NCBI GenBank assembly: GCA_947375185.1 | Contig: CANCEU010000005.1 | Location: forward strand, 1-64,000 | DNA from: Chitinophagaceae bacterium | Lineage (GTDB): Bacteria > Bacteroidota > Bacteroidia > Chitinophagales > Chitinophagaceae | Length of the DNA: 64,000 nt | Direction of reading: 5' to 3' | Shown here: positions 45,533 through 53,983 of the stretch, in pieces | Layout of the letters: each line of letters opens with the position of its first letter | How positions within the stretch are numbered: the stretch's first letter is position 1 | Notes under the pieces: model-generated | Databases searched by the model: none | Seen by the model: only the letters and a program-made list of their open reading frames with translations | What the model was told of the DNA's origin: nothing | Position numbers and translations under genes: made by a program

Positions 45533-45546
45533 AGTTAGTTCTAACT
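45533..45546. repeat. Small palindrome before the RicT-like gene
   Basis: AGTTAG-TT-CTAACT, a perfect 6-2-6 dyad starting 4 nt upstream of the ATG. It could be chance or a weak leader hairpin. Confidence 0.2.
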
Positions 45547-45599
45547 GTTAATGAATAATAATACCCAGCTAAGTGCCTTTTCGCTCAATCCATTTTTTC

Positions 45600-46799
45600 C
45601 TAGCCTTCTGTCAAAATTAAGGTTTTGTTCTGAATGATATGATAGAACTTGATGCCTAAGGCCATAAATAGCATTTTTGGGTTGGCATTACGCTCAATAT
45701 GATAAACTGCCTTGTCTAATTCCTCCACAATGGCCTCTAATTGCCCAACTCCGGCTATTTTATTGATTCTGAGTGCAAAATCCTTTAAAGCGGGGTCCAA
45801 AGGAAGGTCATTCCCTAGTACTTTTATACGAATACTTTGCTCCAAAAGGTGGTTAAAGTACTTCAAAAATTGTTTTTGAGGCTCTCGGCCCATTTTGCTC
45901 ACTTCCTCGACCCATTTCAACTGAGCAAGGGGGCCACCTTTAAGTATGGCGTTTAACCACTCTCTAATTTGAGTTAAGAAATCAGCATCGCTATGCTGTA
46001 TCAAATGTAATGCCTCTCTATAATTACCATCTGAAATAGCAGCAATTTGAGCCGCTTTTTCAGGGTCTAAATGGGCTTTTTGAATCAATGCCTGTTCAAT
46101 TTCGCTAGTAGTTAATCTGGGTACTTTGATATATTGACAACGGCTTAAAATAGTCGGCAATATTTGCTCCTCCGAATTAGCTACTAATAAGAAAATGGTA
46201 TTATCAGGGGGCTCTTCAATTAGTTTTAATAATTTATTCCCTTCCTTGCCTAAATATTCCGGCATCCACATCACCAATACCTTATATGCACTTTCAAAGC
46301 TCTTAAACGATAGCTTTTTTATGATTTCCTGACATTCGTCGGCACTAATATTTCCTTGTTTATTTTCGGCTTTAATGGATTGGAGCCAGTCAAATACATT
46401 ACCGTAAGGATAGCCGTTTATAAACTCACGCCATTCTTCAATAAAGTTGGAACTTAAGTTTTTGGCACCCGGTTTTTCAGTTATGCTTGGAAAAGAAAAA
46501 TGTAAATCGGGGTGCATTAATTGGCTGGCACGATGATATGCAGGTAAATCCGCAATTTCATCAGGACTGTATACTTTTGGCACTGTTGGTTCAGGAGCTC
46601 CAAACATATCAGCGCCTGAAGCGTCCACATTGGAATTGGGAATACTAACTATGTATTGTGCAAAGGCAATGGCCAATGGAAGCGCACCAGCACCTTCGGG
46701 TCCTACAAAAAGAATAGCATGACTCAGTCGTTGGTGTTGCACCATGTCGACCAATTGTTGCTTTAATTTTTCCTGACCAATTACTTCGCTCAATAACAT
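45600..46799 (-). CDS. holB: DNA polymerase III subunit delta prime
   Basis: A 399-residue clamp-loader AAA+ subunit. The start MLLSEVIGQEKLKQQLVDMVQHQRLSHAILFVGPEGAGALPLAIAFAQ is the DnaX/HolB pattern; the P loop (GPEGAGALPLA) lacks the GKT/S Lys, as usual for non-ATPase delta prime. SF2-type LLKLIEEPPDNTIFLL and ILSRCQYIKV (sensor/SRC motif) are present, followed by the helical collar. It lies just after the gpx terminator. Confidence 0.88.
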   Translation of the reverse strand: MLLSEVIGQEKLKQQLVDMVQHQRLSHAILFVGPEGAGALPLAIAFAQYIVSIPNSNVDASGADMFGAPEPTVPKVYSPDEIADLPAYHRASQLMHPDLHFSFPSITEKPGAKNLSSNFIEEWREFINGYPYGNVFDWLQSIKAENKQGNISADECQEIIKKLSFKSFESAYKVLVMWMPEYLGKEGNKLLKLIEEPPDNTIFLLVANSEEQILPTILSRCQYIKVPRLTTSEIEQALIQKAHLDPEKAAQIAAISDGNYREALHLIQHSDADFLTQIREWLNAILKGGPLAQLKWVEEVSKMGREPQKQFLKYFNHLLEQSIRIKVLGNDLPLDPALKDFALRINKIAGVGQLEAIVEELDKAVYHIERNANPKMLFMALGIKFYHIIQNKTLILTEG

Positions 46800-46814
46800 A
46801 TGGCGAAGATAAGA

Positions 46815-46835
46815 AAAAACCGCGGTGCGGTTTTT
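46815..46835 (-). terminator. Intrinsic terminator of gpx
   Basis: AAAAACCGC (46815-46823) pairs with GCGGTTTTT (46827-46835) around a 3-nt loop; read leftward it ends in a run of T. It separates gpx from holB. Confidence 0.8.
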
Positions 46836-46875
46836 GATGTGGAGAAAAGTATATTCATCTTTTGATGAAATCGAC

Positions 46876-47400
46876 TTATTTTAATCGAGATAAAATATCT
46901 TCACTATCCGGCTTTACATTACTTGGGAAGTAGGCAATCATTTTGCCTTTTTCATCTAATAAGAATTTATTAAAATTCCATGAAATGGTTGCATCTACAA
47001 CACCATTTTTGCTTTTTTGGGTTAGCCATTGGTAGATTGGTGCGATTTGTTCTCCTTTAACATCTAATTTGTCTGCTAATGGAAAAGTTACCCCATAATT
47101 TTTTTTGCAGAAAGTTACAATTTCCTCATTAGTGCCAGGCTCCTGTCCTCCAAATTGATTACATGGGAATCCTATAATCACTAACTTATCTTTGTATTGC
47201 TCATATACTTTTTCTAAAGCCTCATATTGAGGGGTATAGCCACATTTACTTGCTGTATTCACTACTAATATTTTCTTTCCCTTAAATGAAGCAAAATCAA
47301 TTTGTTTGCCATCGATACCTTTCACTTTAAATGAATGAATGCTTTGTGCATTTCCTAATAAGGAAGTGGCAACTATTAAAAGAGTAGCTAAAATTTTCAT
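46876..47400 (-). CDS. Exported glutathione peroxidase-family protein
   Basis: A 174-residue thiol peroxidase. A signal peptide is likely (MKILATLLIVATSLLGNAQS). The peroxidatic Cys53 lies in NTASKCGYTPQY, with FPCNQFGGQEPG (Cys80, Gln86) and a catalytic Trp in ISWNFNKFL. Bacterial homologues usually use thioredoxin rather than glutathione. It is the last gene before the terminator at 46815. Confidence 0.92.
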   Translation of the reverse strand: MKILATLLIVATSLLGNAQSIHSFKVKGIDGKQIDFASFKGKKILVVNTASKCGYTPQYEALEKVYEQYKDKLVIIGFPCNQFGGQEPGTNEEIVTFCKKNYGVTFPLADKLDVKGEQIAPIYQWLTQKSKNGVVDATISWNFNKFLLDEKGKMIAYFPSNVKPDSEDILSRLK

Positions 47401-47446
47401 AATGGTTAATTTATAATTGAATATAACAAGATTTTTTCAAAAAAGT

Positions 47447-48178
47447 TTAGGTTAATGTATAGGCGGCGGTTGAAATACAAATGGTGGAGGGTTTTGCTTG
47501 TATTAAGCAATGATAAGCAGCTTCGATGGTGGCACCTGTTGTGAGCACGTCGTCAATAATTAAGATATTTTTATTTACTAAGATGTCGGCATTTGTTAAT
47601 TTGAATAAATCGTTGGATTGGTTGCTTCTTTGGAGCCTATCTTTATGCGTTTGCGTTTGGGTGTTTTTTATTTTAGAAAGCCCTTGAAATAGGGGTGCAT
47701 TCAATCCATAACTAACCATGCCTTCACAAATAATTTGACATTGATTGAACCCTCTTTTTCTTAGTTTCTGTTTACTAATTGGAATGGGGATTAAATAGTC
47801 AATAGGAGGGTAGTCCAAATTTGATAATATCTCCTGCGCAATAAGTCGGCCAAGTAAAAGGCCCGCTTTTTTATTTTGTTTATACTTTAACTCAAAAATA
47901 ATCTTTTGAACAATACTCTCTTTTGTGAAAAATAAAACAGCGTTTGACTTTTGAAATTGAGCACGCCCCCAAAATATTTTATCAACAGGACTATTGCCCA
48001 TAGTTATAAAATAAGTATAGGGAAGTTGCAATTCACAGCAGTCGCAAATCACTTGATTATTCAATAATTCTGTAGTGGCACATTGCAAACAAATATGCGG
48101 ATAAAACAAATGAATGAATCCTTGTAAATAACTGTGTAAAGTAAGAAAGAGTTTAGATAAGGGTAAACGCTGAAACAT
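47447..48178 (-). CDS. comF: ComF-family phosphoribosyltransferase
   Basis: A 243-residue protein of the ComF/GntX family, linked to DNA uptake in competent bacteria. An N-terminal zinc-ribbon-like part (PHICLQC ... VICDCCELQLP) precedes a phosphoribosyltransferase domain with the PRPP loop ILIIDDVLTTGATIEAA. KLRKRGFNQCQ is a ComF hallmark. It starts 2 nt after radA ends, in one unit. Confidence 0.9.
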   Translation of the reverse strand: MFQRLPLSKLFLTLHSYLQGFIHLFYPHICLQCATTELLNNQVICDCCELQLPYTYFITMGNSPVDKIFWGRAQFQKSNAVLFFTKESIVQKIIFELKYKQNKKAGLLLGRLIAQEILSNLDYPPIDYLIPIPISKQKLRKRGFNQCQIICEGMVSYGLNAPLFQGLSKIKNTQTQTHKDRLQRSNQSNDLFKLTNADILVNKNILIIDDVLTTGATIEAAYHCLIQAKPSTICISTAAYTLT

Positions 48179-48180
48179 GC

Positions 48181-49551
48181 TTAAAAAAATAGTCGATATG
48201 CTTCGTCTACTCTTTCAACAGGTATAATTTGAATACTGTGTTTTTTAGGCTCAATCCCTTTGCTATTAAAAGCAGAAATGTAAATTTTTTCAAATCCCAA
48301 TTTCTCTGCTTCTGCAATTCGCTGTTGAATTCTATTGACTGCCCTAATTTCGCCATTTAATCCAACTTCTCCAGCAAAGCAAATGCCTTGAGGCAATGGA
48401 ATATCTTCGTAGGAAGATAACAAGGATAATATAATCGCCAAGTCAAGTGAAGGGTCTTCAATTTTTAAACCACCTGCAATATTTACAAAAACATCTTTCA
48501 TTCCAAAAGCAAATCCGCCACGCTTTTCTAATACTGCTAATAATAATTGCAATCTTCTTAAATCAAATCCAGTTACTGTTCGTTGGGGTGTTCCATAAAC
48601 ACTTTGTGTAACCAACGCTTGAACTTCAATTAATAATGGTCGCATTCCTTCCATGGAAGCGGCAATTGTACTTCCACTTAATGATTCGTTTCTTTGTGCT
48701 ATTAAAAAAGCAGAAGGGTTAGTAACCACTTTCATGCCCTCGCCAGTCATTTCATAAATACCAAGTTCACTTGTACTACCAAAACGGTTTTTTAAAGTAC
48801 GCAACATTCTATATGCATAATGGCGGTCACCTTCAAACTGAAGTACGGTATCAACCATATGTTCCAAAATTTTTGGTCCTGCAATGGTGCCTTCCTTGGT
48901 GATATGACCAATTAAAAAAACCGGAGTACCTGTTTCTTTAGCAAATCTTTGAAATTCAGCTGCGGTTTGTTTGATTTGAGAAACACTTCCAGCTGCGGCT
49001 TCAATTAAGTTGGATTCTAAAGTTTGAATCGAATCCACAATCACCACTGTTGGTTTTAATTTTTTAATCGCTTTAAAGATATCCGTAGTTCGCGTTTCTG
49101 TTAAAAGATAAAAATTTTCATTTTGTAAATTTAAACGGTCGGCGCGCATTTTAATTTGCTGAATACTTTCCTCACCACTAATATAAAGTACCGTTTGATC
49201 CTTCATCATTAAGCCCTGCTGCAAGAACAAAGTACTTTTGCCAATGCCAGGTTCTCCTGCAACAAGAATGATTGAGCCTAATACAATTCCACCGCCTAAT
49301 ACTCTATTTAATTCGGCATCGGCACTGCTAATTCTTTTTTCAGATTGACTGTTTACTTCATTGATGGCAATTACTTGCGTGCCTTTTTGTTGAGTAGCAT
49401 AATCCTCCCATCCGGTATCTTTCTTTTCCCCTTTTTCAACTAATTCTTCCGTAAATGTATTCCACTCATTACATGCAGGACATTTTCCTGCCCACTTTGC
49501 AGATTCGTATCCGCAATTGTTACAAAAAAACGCTGATTTAGCTTTGCTCAT
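48181..49551 (-). CDS. radA: DNA repair protein RadA
   Basis: A 456-residue RecA-like helicase that promotes branch migration in recombination. The N-terminal zinc finger (CNNCGYESAKWAGKCPAC, residues 10-27), Walker A GEPGIGKST (Lys105), RadA-specific KNRFGS motif and a C-terminal Lon-protease-like domain (about 340-456; GGLKIEDPSLDLAI, GEVGLNGEIRAV) are all present. Confidence 0.96.
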   Translation of the reverse strand: MSKAKSAFFCNNCGYESAKWAGKCPACNEWNTFTEELVEKGEKKDTGWEDYATQQKGTQVIAINEVNSQSEKRISSADAELNRVLGGGIVLGSIILVAGEPGIGKSTLFLQQGLMMKDQTVLYISGEESIQQIKMRADRLNLQNENFYLLTETRTTDIFKAIKKLKPTVVIVDSIQTLESNLIEAAAGSVSQIKQTAAEFQRFAKETGTPVFLIGHITKEGTIAGPKILEHMVDTVLQFEGDRHYAYRMLRTLKNRFGSTSELGIYEMTGEGMKVVTNPSAFLIAQRNESLSGSTIAASMEGMRPLLIEVQALVTQSVYGTPQRTVTGFDLRRLQLLLAVLEKRGGFAFGMKDVFVNIAGGLKIEDPSLDLAIILSLLSSYEDIPLPQGICFAGEVGLNGEIRAVNRIQQRIAEAEKLGFEKIYISAFNSKGIEPKKHSIQIIPVERVDEAYRLFF

Positions 49552-49606
49552 ACCTTAAAGATAATGGCTATTTAAAATATCAAGATAGTAATTTCCGAAA
49601 ATAATT

Positions 49607-51154
49607 TTACAACTTAATTTCTTCCTGATTGTCATCTAGGAATTTATATTCGACTAAATGGCTATTATTCTCAGGCTGTGACTTCAACTTGATTTTATAT
49701 TTACGCTTCCACTTTTTAATGGTACTACTAAAAATACCCTTAGTTAAATGGGAATGAATAATAGGGTGTACTAAAATATGCAAGCTTTTGTGACCATGCG
49801 TAGCTAAGTAAGCCAATTTTTTCTCCATCTCGTCTTCCAATAATAAAGTAGAAGTTATTTTGCCGGTGCCATTACACGCCGGGCAATCTTCAGAGGTATT
49901 TATATTTACTTCGGGTCTAATTCTTTGACGCGTAGCTTGTAATAATCCAAATTTAGAAATTGGTAGTACTGAATGTCTTGCACGGTCGGTCTTCATAAAT
50001 TCGTCCAATGCTTCCTGTACTTTACGCTTATTGTCAGGAAGTTTCATGTCAATAAAGTCAATAACAATAATTCCACCAATATCTCTTAATCTTAGTTGGC
50101 GCGCAATTTCTTCGGCTGCTTCTAAATTAGTTTGTAATGCATTTTCCTCTTGATTGTTACTTACGCTTTTAAATCCACTATTTACATCAATAACATGCAA
50201 GGCTTCGGTATGTTCAATAATTAAATATGCACCACTGTTTAAGTTTACCGTTTTGCCGAATGAAGATTTAACTTGCTTTGTGATTCCATATTGATCAAAA
50301 ATTTCCTGATCACCCGAATGAAGGCTTAAAATATTTGCTTTAGCCGGAGCAATTCTTTGCAAATAATTTAAAGTAAGATCAAATATTTTTTTATCGTTTA
50401 CTACTATTTTATTGAAGTCTTCGTTTAATAAATCTCTAAGAATACTTGTGGTTTTGCTTTCCTCACTCATAATTCTTGAAGGGGCCATTGCACCTTTTAA
50501 ATTGGACTGAATAGCTTTCCAGTTTTCCACTAAGGTTAATAGATCCTCATGTAATTCAGCAGTAGATTTCCCTTCCGCTGCAGTGCGTACAATTACACCA
50601 AAATTTTTTGGTCTAATGGATTCCATCATTTTTTGAAGTCGCTTACGCTCCTCGCCACTGTGAATTTTTTTAGATACAGCTACAATTTCATTAAACGGAG
50701 TTAAAACAATAAACCTACCCGCTAATGATAGCTCACAACTTAATCTTGGTCCTTTAGCTGCAATTGGTTCTTTTAAAATTTGCACCAATACGTTTGGCTT
50801 ACCATTAAGCACCTCGCTAATTTTACCTGTTTTTACAATTTCAGGTGCTGTTTGAAATTTTGAAAAATCAAAACTATTGTCGTTATTGTTGATAGCCTCT
50901 TGTGTATACTTTATAATTGATTTTACATAAGGACTTAAATCAGTATAATGTAAGAATGCATCTTTTTCAAATCCAACATCAACAAAAGCGGCATTTAATC
51001 CTGGAATGATTTTGCGCACTTTGCCCAAATATAAATCACCCACGGCCCAACGTGCATCTACTTTTTCATTGTGTATTTCTACCAATTTCTTGTCCTCCAA
51101 TAAAGCTATTTCAACTCCATCGGAATTACTATTTATAATTAAATCTTTGTTCAC
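49607..51154 (-). CDS. rng: Ribonuclease G/E
   Basis: A 515-residue endoribonuclease for rRNA maturation and mRNA decay. It starts at GTG 51154 (MNKDLIINSNSDGVEIALLEDKKLVE), the usual N-terminus for the Bacteroidota family. An S1-like domain (VGDLYLGKVRKIIPGLNAAFVDVGFEKDAFLH) precedes the catalytic core, with HVIDVNSG and GGIIVIDFIDM metal-binding Asp residues and the zinc link CPACNGTGKI. It lacks the long RNase E scaffold. Confidence 0.95.
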   Translation of the reverse strand: MNKDLIINSNSDGVEIALLEDKKLVEIHNEKVDARWAVGDLYLGKVRKIIPGLNAAFVDVGFEKDAFLHYTDLSPYVKSIIKYTQEAINNNDNSFDFSKFQTAPEIVKTGKISEVLNGKPNVLVQILKEPIAAKGPRLSCELSLAGRFIVLTPFNEIVAVSKKIHSGEERKRLQKMMESIRPKNFGVIVRTAAEGKSTAELHEDLLTLVENWKAIQSNLKGAMAPSRIMSEESKTTSILRDLLNEDFNKIVVNDKKIFDLTLNYLQRIAPAKANILSLHSGDQEIFDQYGITKQVKSSFGKTVNLNSGAYLIIEHTEALHVIDVNSGFKSVSNNQEENALQTNLEAAEEIARQLRLRDIGGIIVIDFIDMKLPDNKRKVQEALDEFMKTDRARHSVLPISKFGLLQATRQRIRPEVNINTSEDCPACNGTGKITSTLLLEDEMEKKLAYLATHGHKSLHILVHPIIHSHLTKGIFSSTIKKWKRKYKIKLKSQPENNSHLVEYKFLDDNQEEIKL

Positions 51155-51297
51155 TTATAGCAACTTTTTAAACGCATATAGCATGCCATATGAATAGCAC
51201 AGCCATTGCTTATAATTTTTGTAAACACACCACTTTACGAAGGAAGGAAAAGGTAAAGTAAAGTTGCTAGGTAGAATAGTGGAGTGCAATTGAAAAG

Positions 51298-51335
51298 AAT
51301 ACAAGCGTGTCCAATATTTGGTGCACGCTTGTATT
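51298..51335 (-). terminator. Hairpin terminator between the tiny basic gene and rng
   Basis: AATACAAGCGTG (51298-51309) and CACGCTTGTATT (51324-51335) pair perfectly over 12 bp, and CCAA/TTGG extends the stem inside. Read leftward it is followed by CTTTTC. It should end the unit containing the tiny basic gene. Confidence 0.75.
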
Positions 51336-51346
51336 AAGGAAGAGAA

Positions 51347-51442
51347 CTATTTATTCTTCTTCTTATGACGATTCTTTCTTAAACGTTTTTTTCTTTTGTG
51401 CGTCGCAATTTTATGACGTTTTCTTTTTTTACCACAAGGCAT
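51347..51442 (-). CDS. 31-residue AURKAIP1/COX24-type basic protein, probable ribosomal protein
   Basis: A short leftward frame beginning MPCGKKRKRHKIATHK and ending RHKKKNK; about two-thirds of the residues are Lys, Arg or His. This matches the Bacteroidota family annotated as AURKAIP1/COX24-domain proteins, related to the mitochondrial small-subunit protein mS38, so a small-subunit ribosomal component is likely. It is too short for many gene finders. Neighbours are a TPR gene upstream and rng downstream, past a terminator. Confidence 0.85.
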   Translation of the reverse strand: MPCGKKRKRHKIATHKRKKRLRKNRHKKKNK

Positions 51443-51481
51443 GTCCGATAATTTTTGTTATTAAAAATGTTATTTCTTCTC

Positions 51482-52324
51482 TTATTTCTTCAACTCTTTT
51501 ATTCTTTTATCAATCGCATCTTTAGCAGCAGGATTTTTTACTAAAGTTTTCATTTTGATATACCAATCAATTGCTAAAGTTTTTTGGTCGGTTAGTTCAT
51601 AACACTCAGCAAGGTTAACCATTGCTTCAATATTATTTGGATCTAACTTTAAGATGGTTGTAAATCTTTCAATAGCTTTTGGGTATTGACCAGATTTTTT
51701 TCCACCTAAACCTAATATTAATTGTCCGTAAATGTTTTGCGGATTTTTATCAACTACTTCCTTAACTTTTAAAATGCCTTGCATCGGATTATCTGAAATA
51801 CTTCCAAATAAATAGCAGGCACCTAAATTAATTTTTGCAGAATCATTATTAGGGTTGATTACCAACGCTTTTTCTAAAAGAGCTTTTGCATTTAGTGCAA
51901 TCCAATTAAGCATTGCAGGGGGTGCATCCGGCGTTGTTAGGTTATCTACCAACTGCTGGGCTGCAAAAGTGAGGCTTTTTTCAGAATTTTCCAACAAAGC
52001 AGCACTGTAAGTGTAATATAAATATGGTTCTACCCTGTGGGCTGAATCTGCCCAGAATTGTGCCAAATGAGTGTAACTTCTTAAACTATCAACCTTAGTT
52101 TTCGAGTTAACTAATTGATTTTCAATACTTAAAAGGGATATTTTTTGATTCGCAGTAAGGGCTGTTTTGGCACCATCCAACAAAGATTGTGTGCTTACAG
52201 CAGTTGAGCCGGTATTATTAGCAGGAAGATTTGCCTCTGTTTTTTTTGTTCTTGGGACGAAAATGTAGATCGCTAGACAAGAAATGACTGCGATTAAGGC
52301 AACAATGAACTGAGGTTTTTTCAA
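51482..52324 (-). CDS. Membrane-anchored TPR protein
   Basis: A 280-residue protein. One N-terminal membrane helix (FIVALIAVISCLAIYIFVP, residues 6-24) is followed by a soluble region with tetratricopeptide repeats (about 155-265): PNNDSAKINLGACYLFG, YPKAIERFTTILKLDPNNIEAMVNLAECYEL and TLAIDWYIKMKTLVKNP. TPRs bind partner proteins; no specific role can be named. It lies 29 nt downstream of the HU-like gene. Confidence 0.85.
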   Translation of the reverse strand: MKKPQFIVALIAVISCLAIYIFVPRTKKTEANLPANNTGSTAVSTQSLLDGAKTALTANQKISLLSIENQLVNSKTKVDSLRSYTHLAQFWADSAHRVEPYLYYTYSAALLENSEKSLTFAAQQLVDNLTTPDAPPAMLNWIALNAKALLEKALVINPNNDSAKINLGACYLFGSISDNPMQGILKVKEVVDKNPQNIYGQLILGLGGKKSGQYPKAIERFTTILKLDPNNIEAMVNLAECYELTDQKTLAIDWYIKMKTLVKNPAAKDAIDKRIKELKK

Positions 52325-52353
52325 AATAGGACAATTTCCAACAAAGGTAATTA

Positions 52354-52656
52354 CTAAATATTATCTTTTGACTTGTTATGCTTCTCTTTTACCTCGTTTA
52401 CGAATTCTTTGGCTGGTTTAAAAGCAGGAATAAAATGTTCTGGAATGTTTACAGCCTTGTTCATTTTGATGTTACGCCCAATTTTTGCAGCTCTTTTCTT
52501 AGTAATAAAACTACCAAACCCACGAATGTAAATATTCTGGCCATTTGCTAAGCTTTCTTTTACTTCCTTAAACATTCTTTCTAAAGTCATTAAAACATCT
52601 ACTTTAGGAATCTGTGTTTCAGCAGCAATTTTGTTAATGAGATCCGATTTTCTCAT
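52354..52656 (-). CDS. HU/IHF-family DNA-binding protein
   Basis: A 100-residue nucleoid protein. The N-terminal helices (MRKSDLINKIAAETQIPKVDVLMTLERMFKEVKESL) and the IYIRGFGSFITKKRAAKIGRN stretch, followed by the PAFKPAKEFVNEV end, fit the HU/IHF fold that bends DNA. HU and IHF cannot be told apart from sequence alone. It diverges from mutY across about 210 bp of very A+T-rich DNA (52657-52865), in which I see no clear promoter pair. Confidence 0.93.
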   Translation of the reverse strand: MRKSDLINKIAAETQIPKVDVLMTLERMFKEVKESLANGQNIYIRGFGSFITKKRAAKIGRNIKMNKAVNIPEHFIPAFKPAKEFVNEVKEKHNKSKDNI

Positions 52657-52865
52657 AAAGTTGAATTTTGGGGTTTCGGTATTAAAAATAAATTAAATTT
52701 TAGCCAATTGCAACTAAATCTTCATTTTTTTATACATATCTCTTAGATTATCTTCATAAATATATATGTAATTTAATATTATATGAAAAATTGGATAATA
52801 TAATGAAGCATATTTTCAGAAAAAAATAGCACTTTTTTGGTCATTTTAGCTCAATTTTGCCCAAA

Positions 52866-53930
52866 ATGAATACAATTTTCACTGATTTGCTCCTAAAATG
52901 GGATAAAAAGTCCAATCTCCGACCAATGCCATGGAAGGGTGAAAAGGATCCATATAAAATTTGGCTTAGCGAAATTATTTTACAACAAACAAGGGTTGAG
53001 CAAGGCTGGTCGTATTATGAAAGATTTGTAAGTACCTATCCTAATGTGCAAGCTTTGGCTAATGCTAAAGAAAATCAAGTTTTCAAATTATGGGAGGGCT
53101 TGGGATATTATAATAGATGTAGAAATTTATTATTTACTGCAAAATATATTGTTAACGAATTGAATGGAATTTTTCCTTCAAACTATGATGATTTATTAAA
53201 TCTAAAAGGTGTTGGACCATATACAGCTGCTGCCATTGCTTCTTTTGCATATAATTTACCCTATGCAGTTGTTGATGGAAATGTTTTTAGAGTTTTTGCA
53301 CGCTATTATGGAATTCATACCCCAACAGATACAAAAGAGGGGTTAGCAGCATTTAATAAAATTGCCGCTGAAAATTTAGCAGTGACAAAGGCGGGTATTT
53401 ATAATCAAGCACTTATGGATTTTGGTGCAACAGTTTGCAAGCCAATGTCTCCGCTGTGTGCCAATTGTGTAATGCAAAATACTTGTGCGGCATTTGCACA
53501 AAACAAAGTTGGACAATTGCCTATTAAATTAAAGGTGATTCAAAAGAAAAAAAGATTTTTTGATTACTTCCTTTTTATGTTGGATGGGAAAGTGTGGATA
53601 CAGAAAAGGGAGTTTGGAGATATTTGGGCGGGACTATATCAATTTTATTTAGTTGAAAATGATAAGCTAGTTATAGCGGACGATGCATATTTTAAAGAGG
53701 TATTAAAAAATCAACTAATGATTGGTATAAATGAGGTGACAATAATGAGCAAGAGTAAAACTTATCAACAACTACTTACTCATCAGTTGTTGACACTAAG
53801 ATTTATTACCATTGAGTTAAAAACGATGCCAAAAGCATTTGAACATGGGGAATGGGTGAATGCAAAAAAAATGAACAAGTATGCTTTCCCTAAAACGATT
53901 AATACATTTTTACAAGATCAAAATAACTAG
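52866..53930 (+). CDS. mutY: A/G-specific adenine glycosylase
   Basis: Removes adenine mispaired with 8-oxoguanine. The helix-hairpin-helix and catalytic region LKGVGPYTAAAIASFAYNLPYAVVDGNVFRV is intact, and the iron-sulfur loop has Cys191, 198, 201 and 207 (C-x6-C-x2-C-x5-C). A C-terminal MutT-like domain for 8-oxoG recognition follows (about 225-354). I start at ATG 52866 (354 residues); a TTG three codons earlier is possible. It heads the mutY-gldE-gldD order typical of gliding Bacteroidota. Confidence 0.94.
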   Translation: MNTIFTDLLLKWDKKSNLRPMPWKGEKDPYKIWLSEIILQQTRVEQGWSYYERFVSTYPNVQALANAKENQVFKLWEGLGYYNRCRNLLFTAKYIVNELNGIFPSNYDDLLNLKGVGPYTAAAIASFAYNLPYAVVDGNVFRVFARYYGIHTPTDTKEGLAAFNKIAAENLAVTKAGIYNQALMDFGATVCKPMSPLCANCVMQNTCAAFAQNKVGQLPIKLKVIQKKKRFFDYFLFMLDGKVWIQKREFGDIWAGLYQFYLVENDKLVIADDAYFKEVLKNQLMIGINEVTIMSKSKTYQQLLTHQLLTLRFITIELKTMPKAFEHGEWVNAKKMNKYAFPKTINTFLQDQNN

Positions 53931-53983
53931 AACAATGAAATGTCTAAGTTTATTGGTAACTTTCCCTTTAAAAACAAGCTAAA

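Noticed and set aside
46660-46720. Delta prime P loop without the ATP-binding Lys, considered as a defect
   Set aside because: Loss of the GKT/S motif is usual for delta prime, the non-ATPase clamp-loader subunit.
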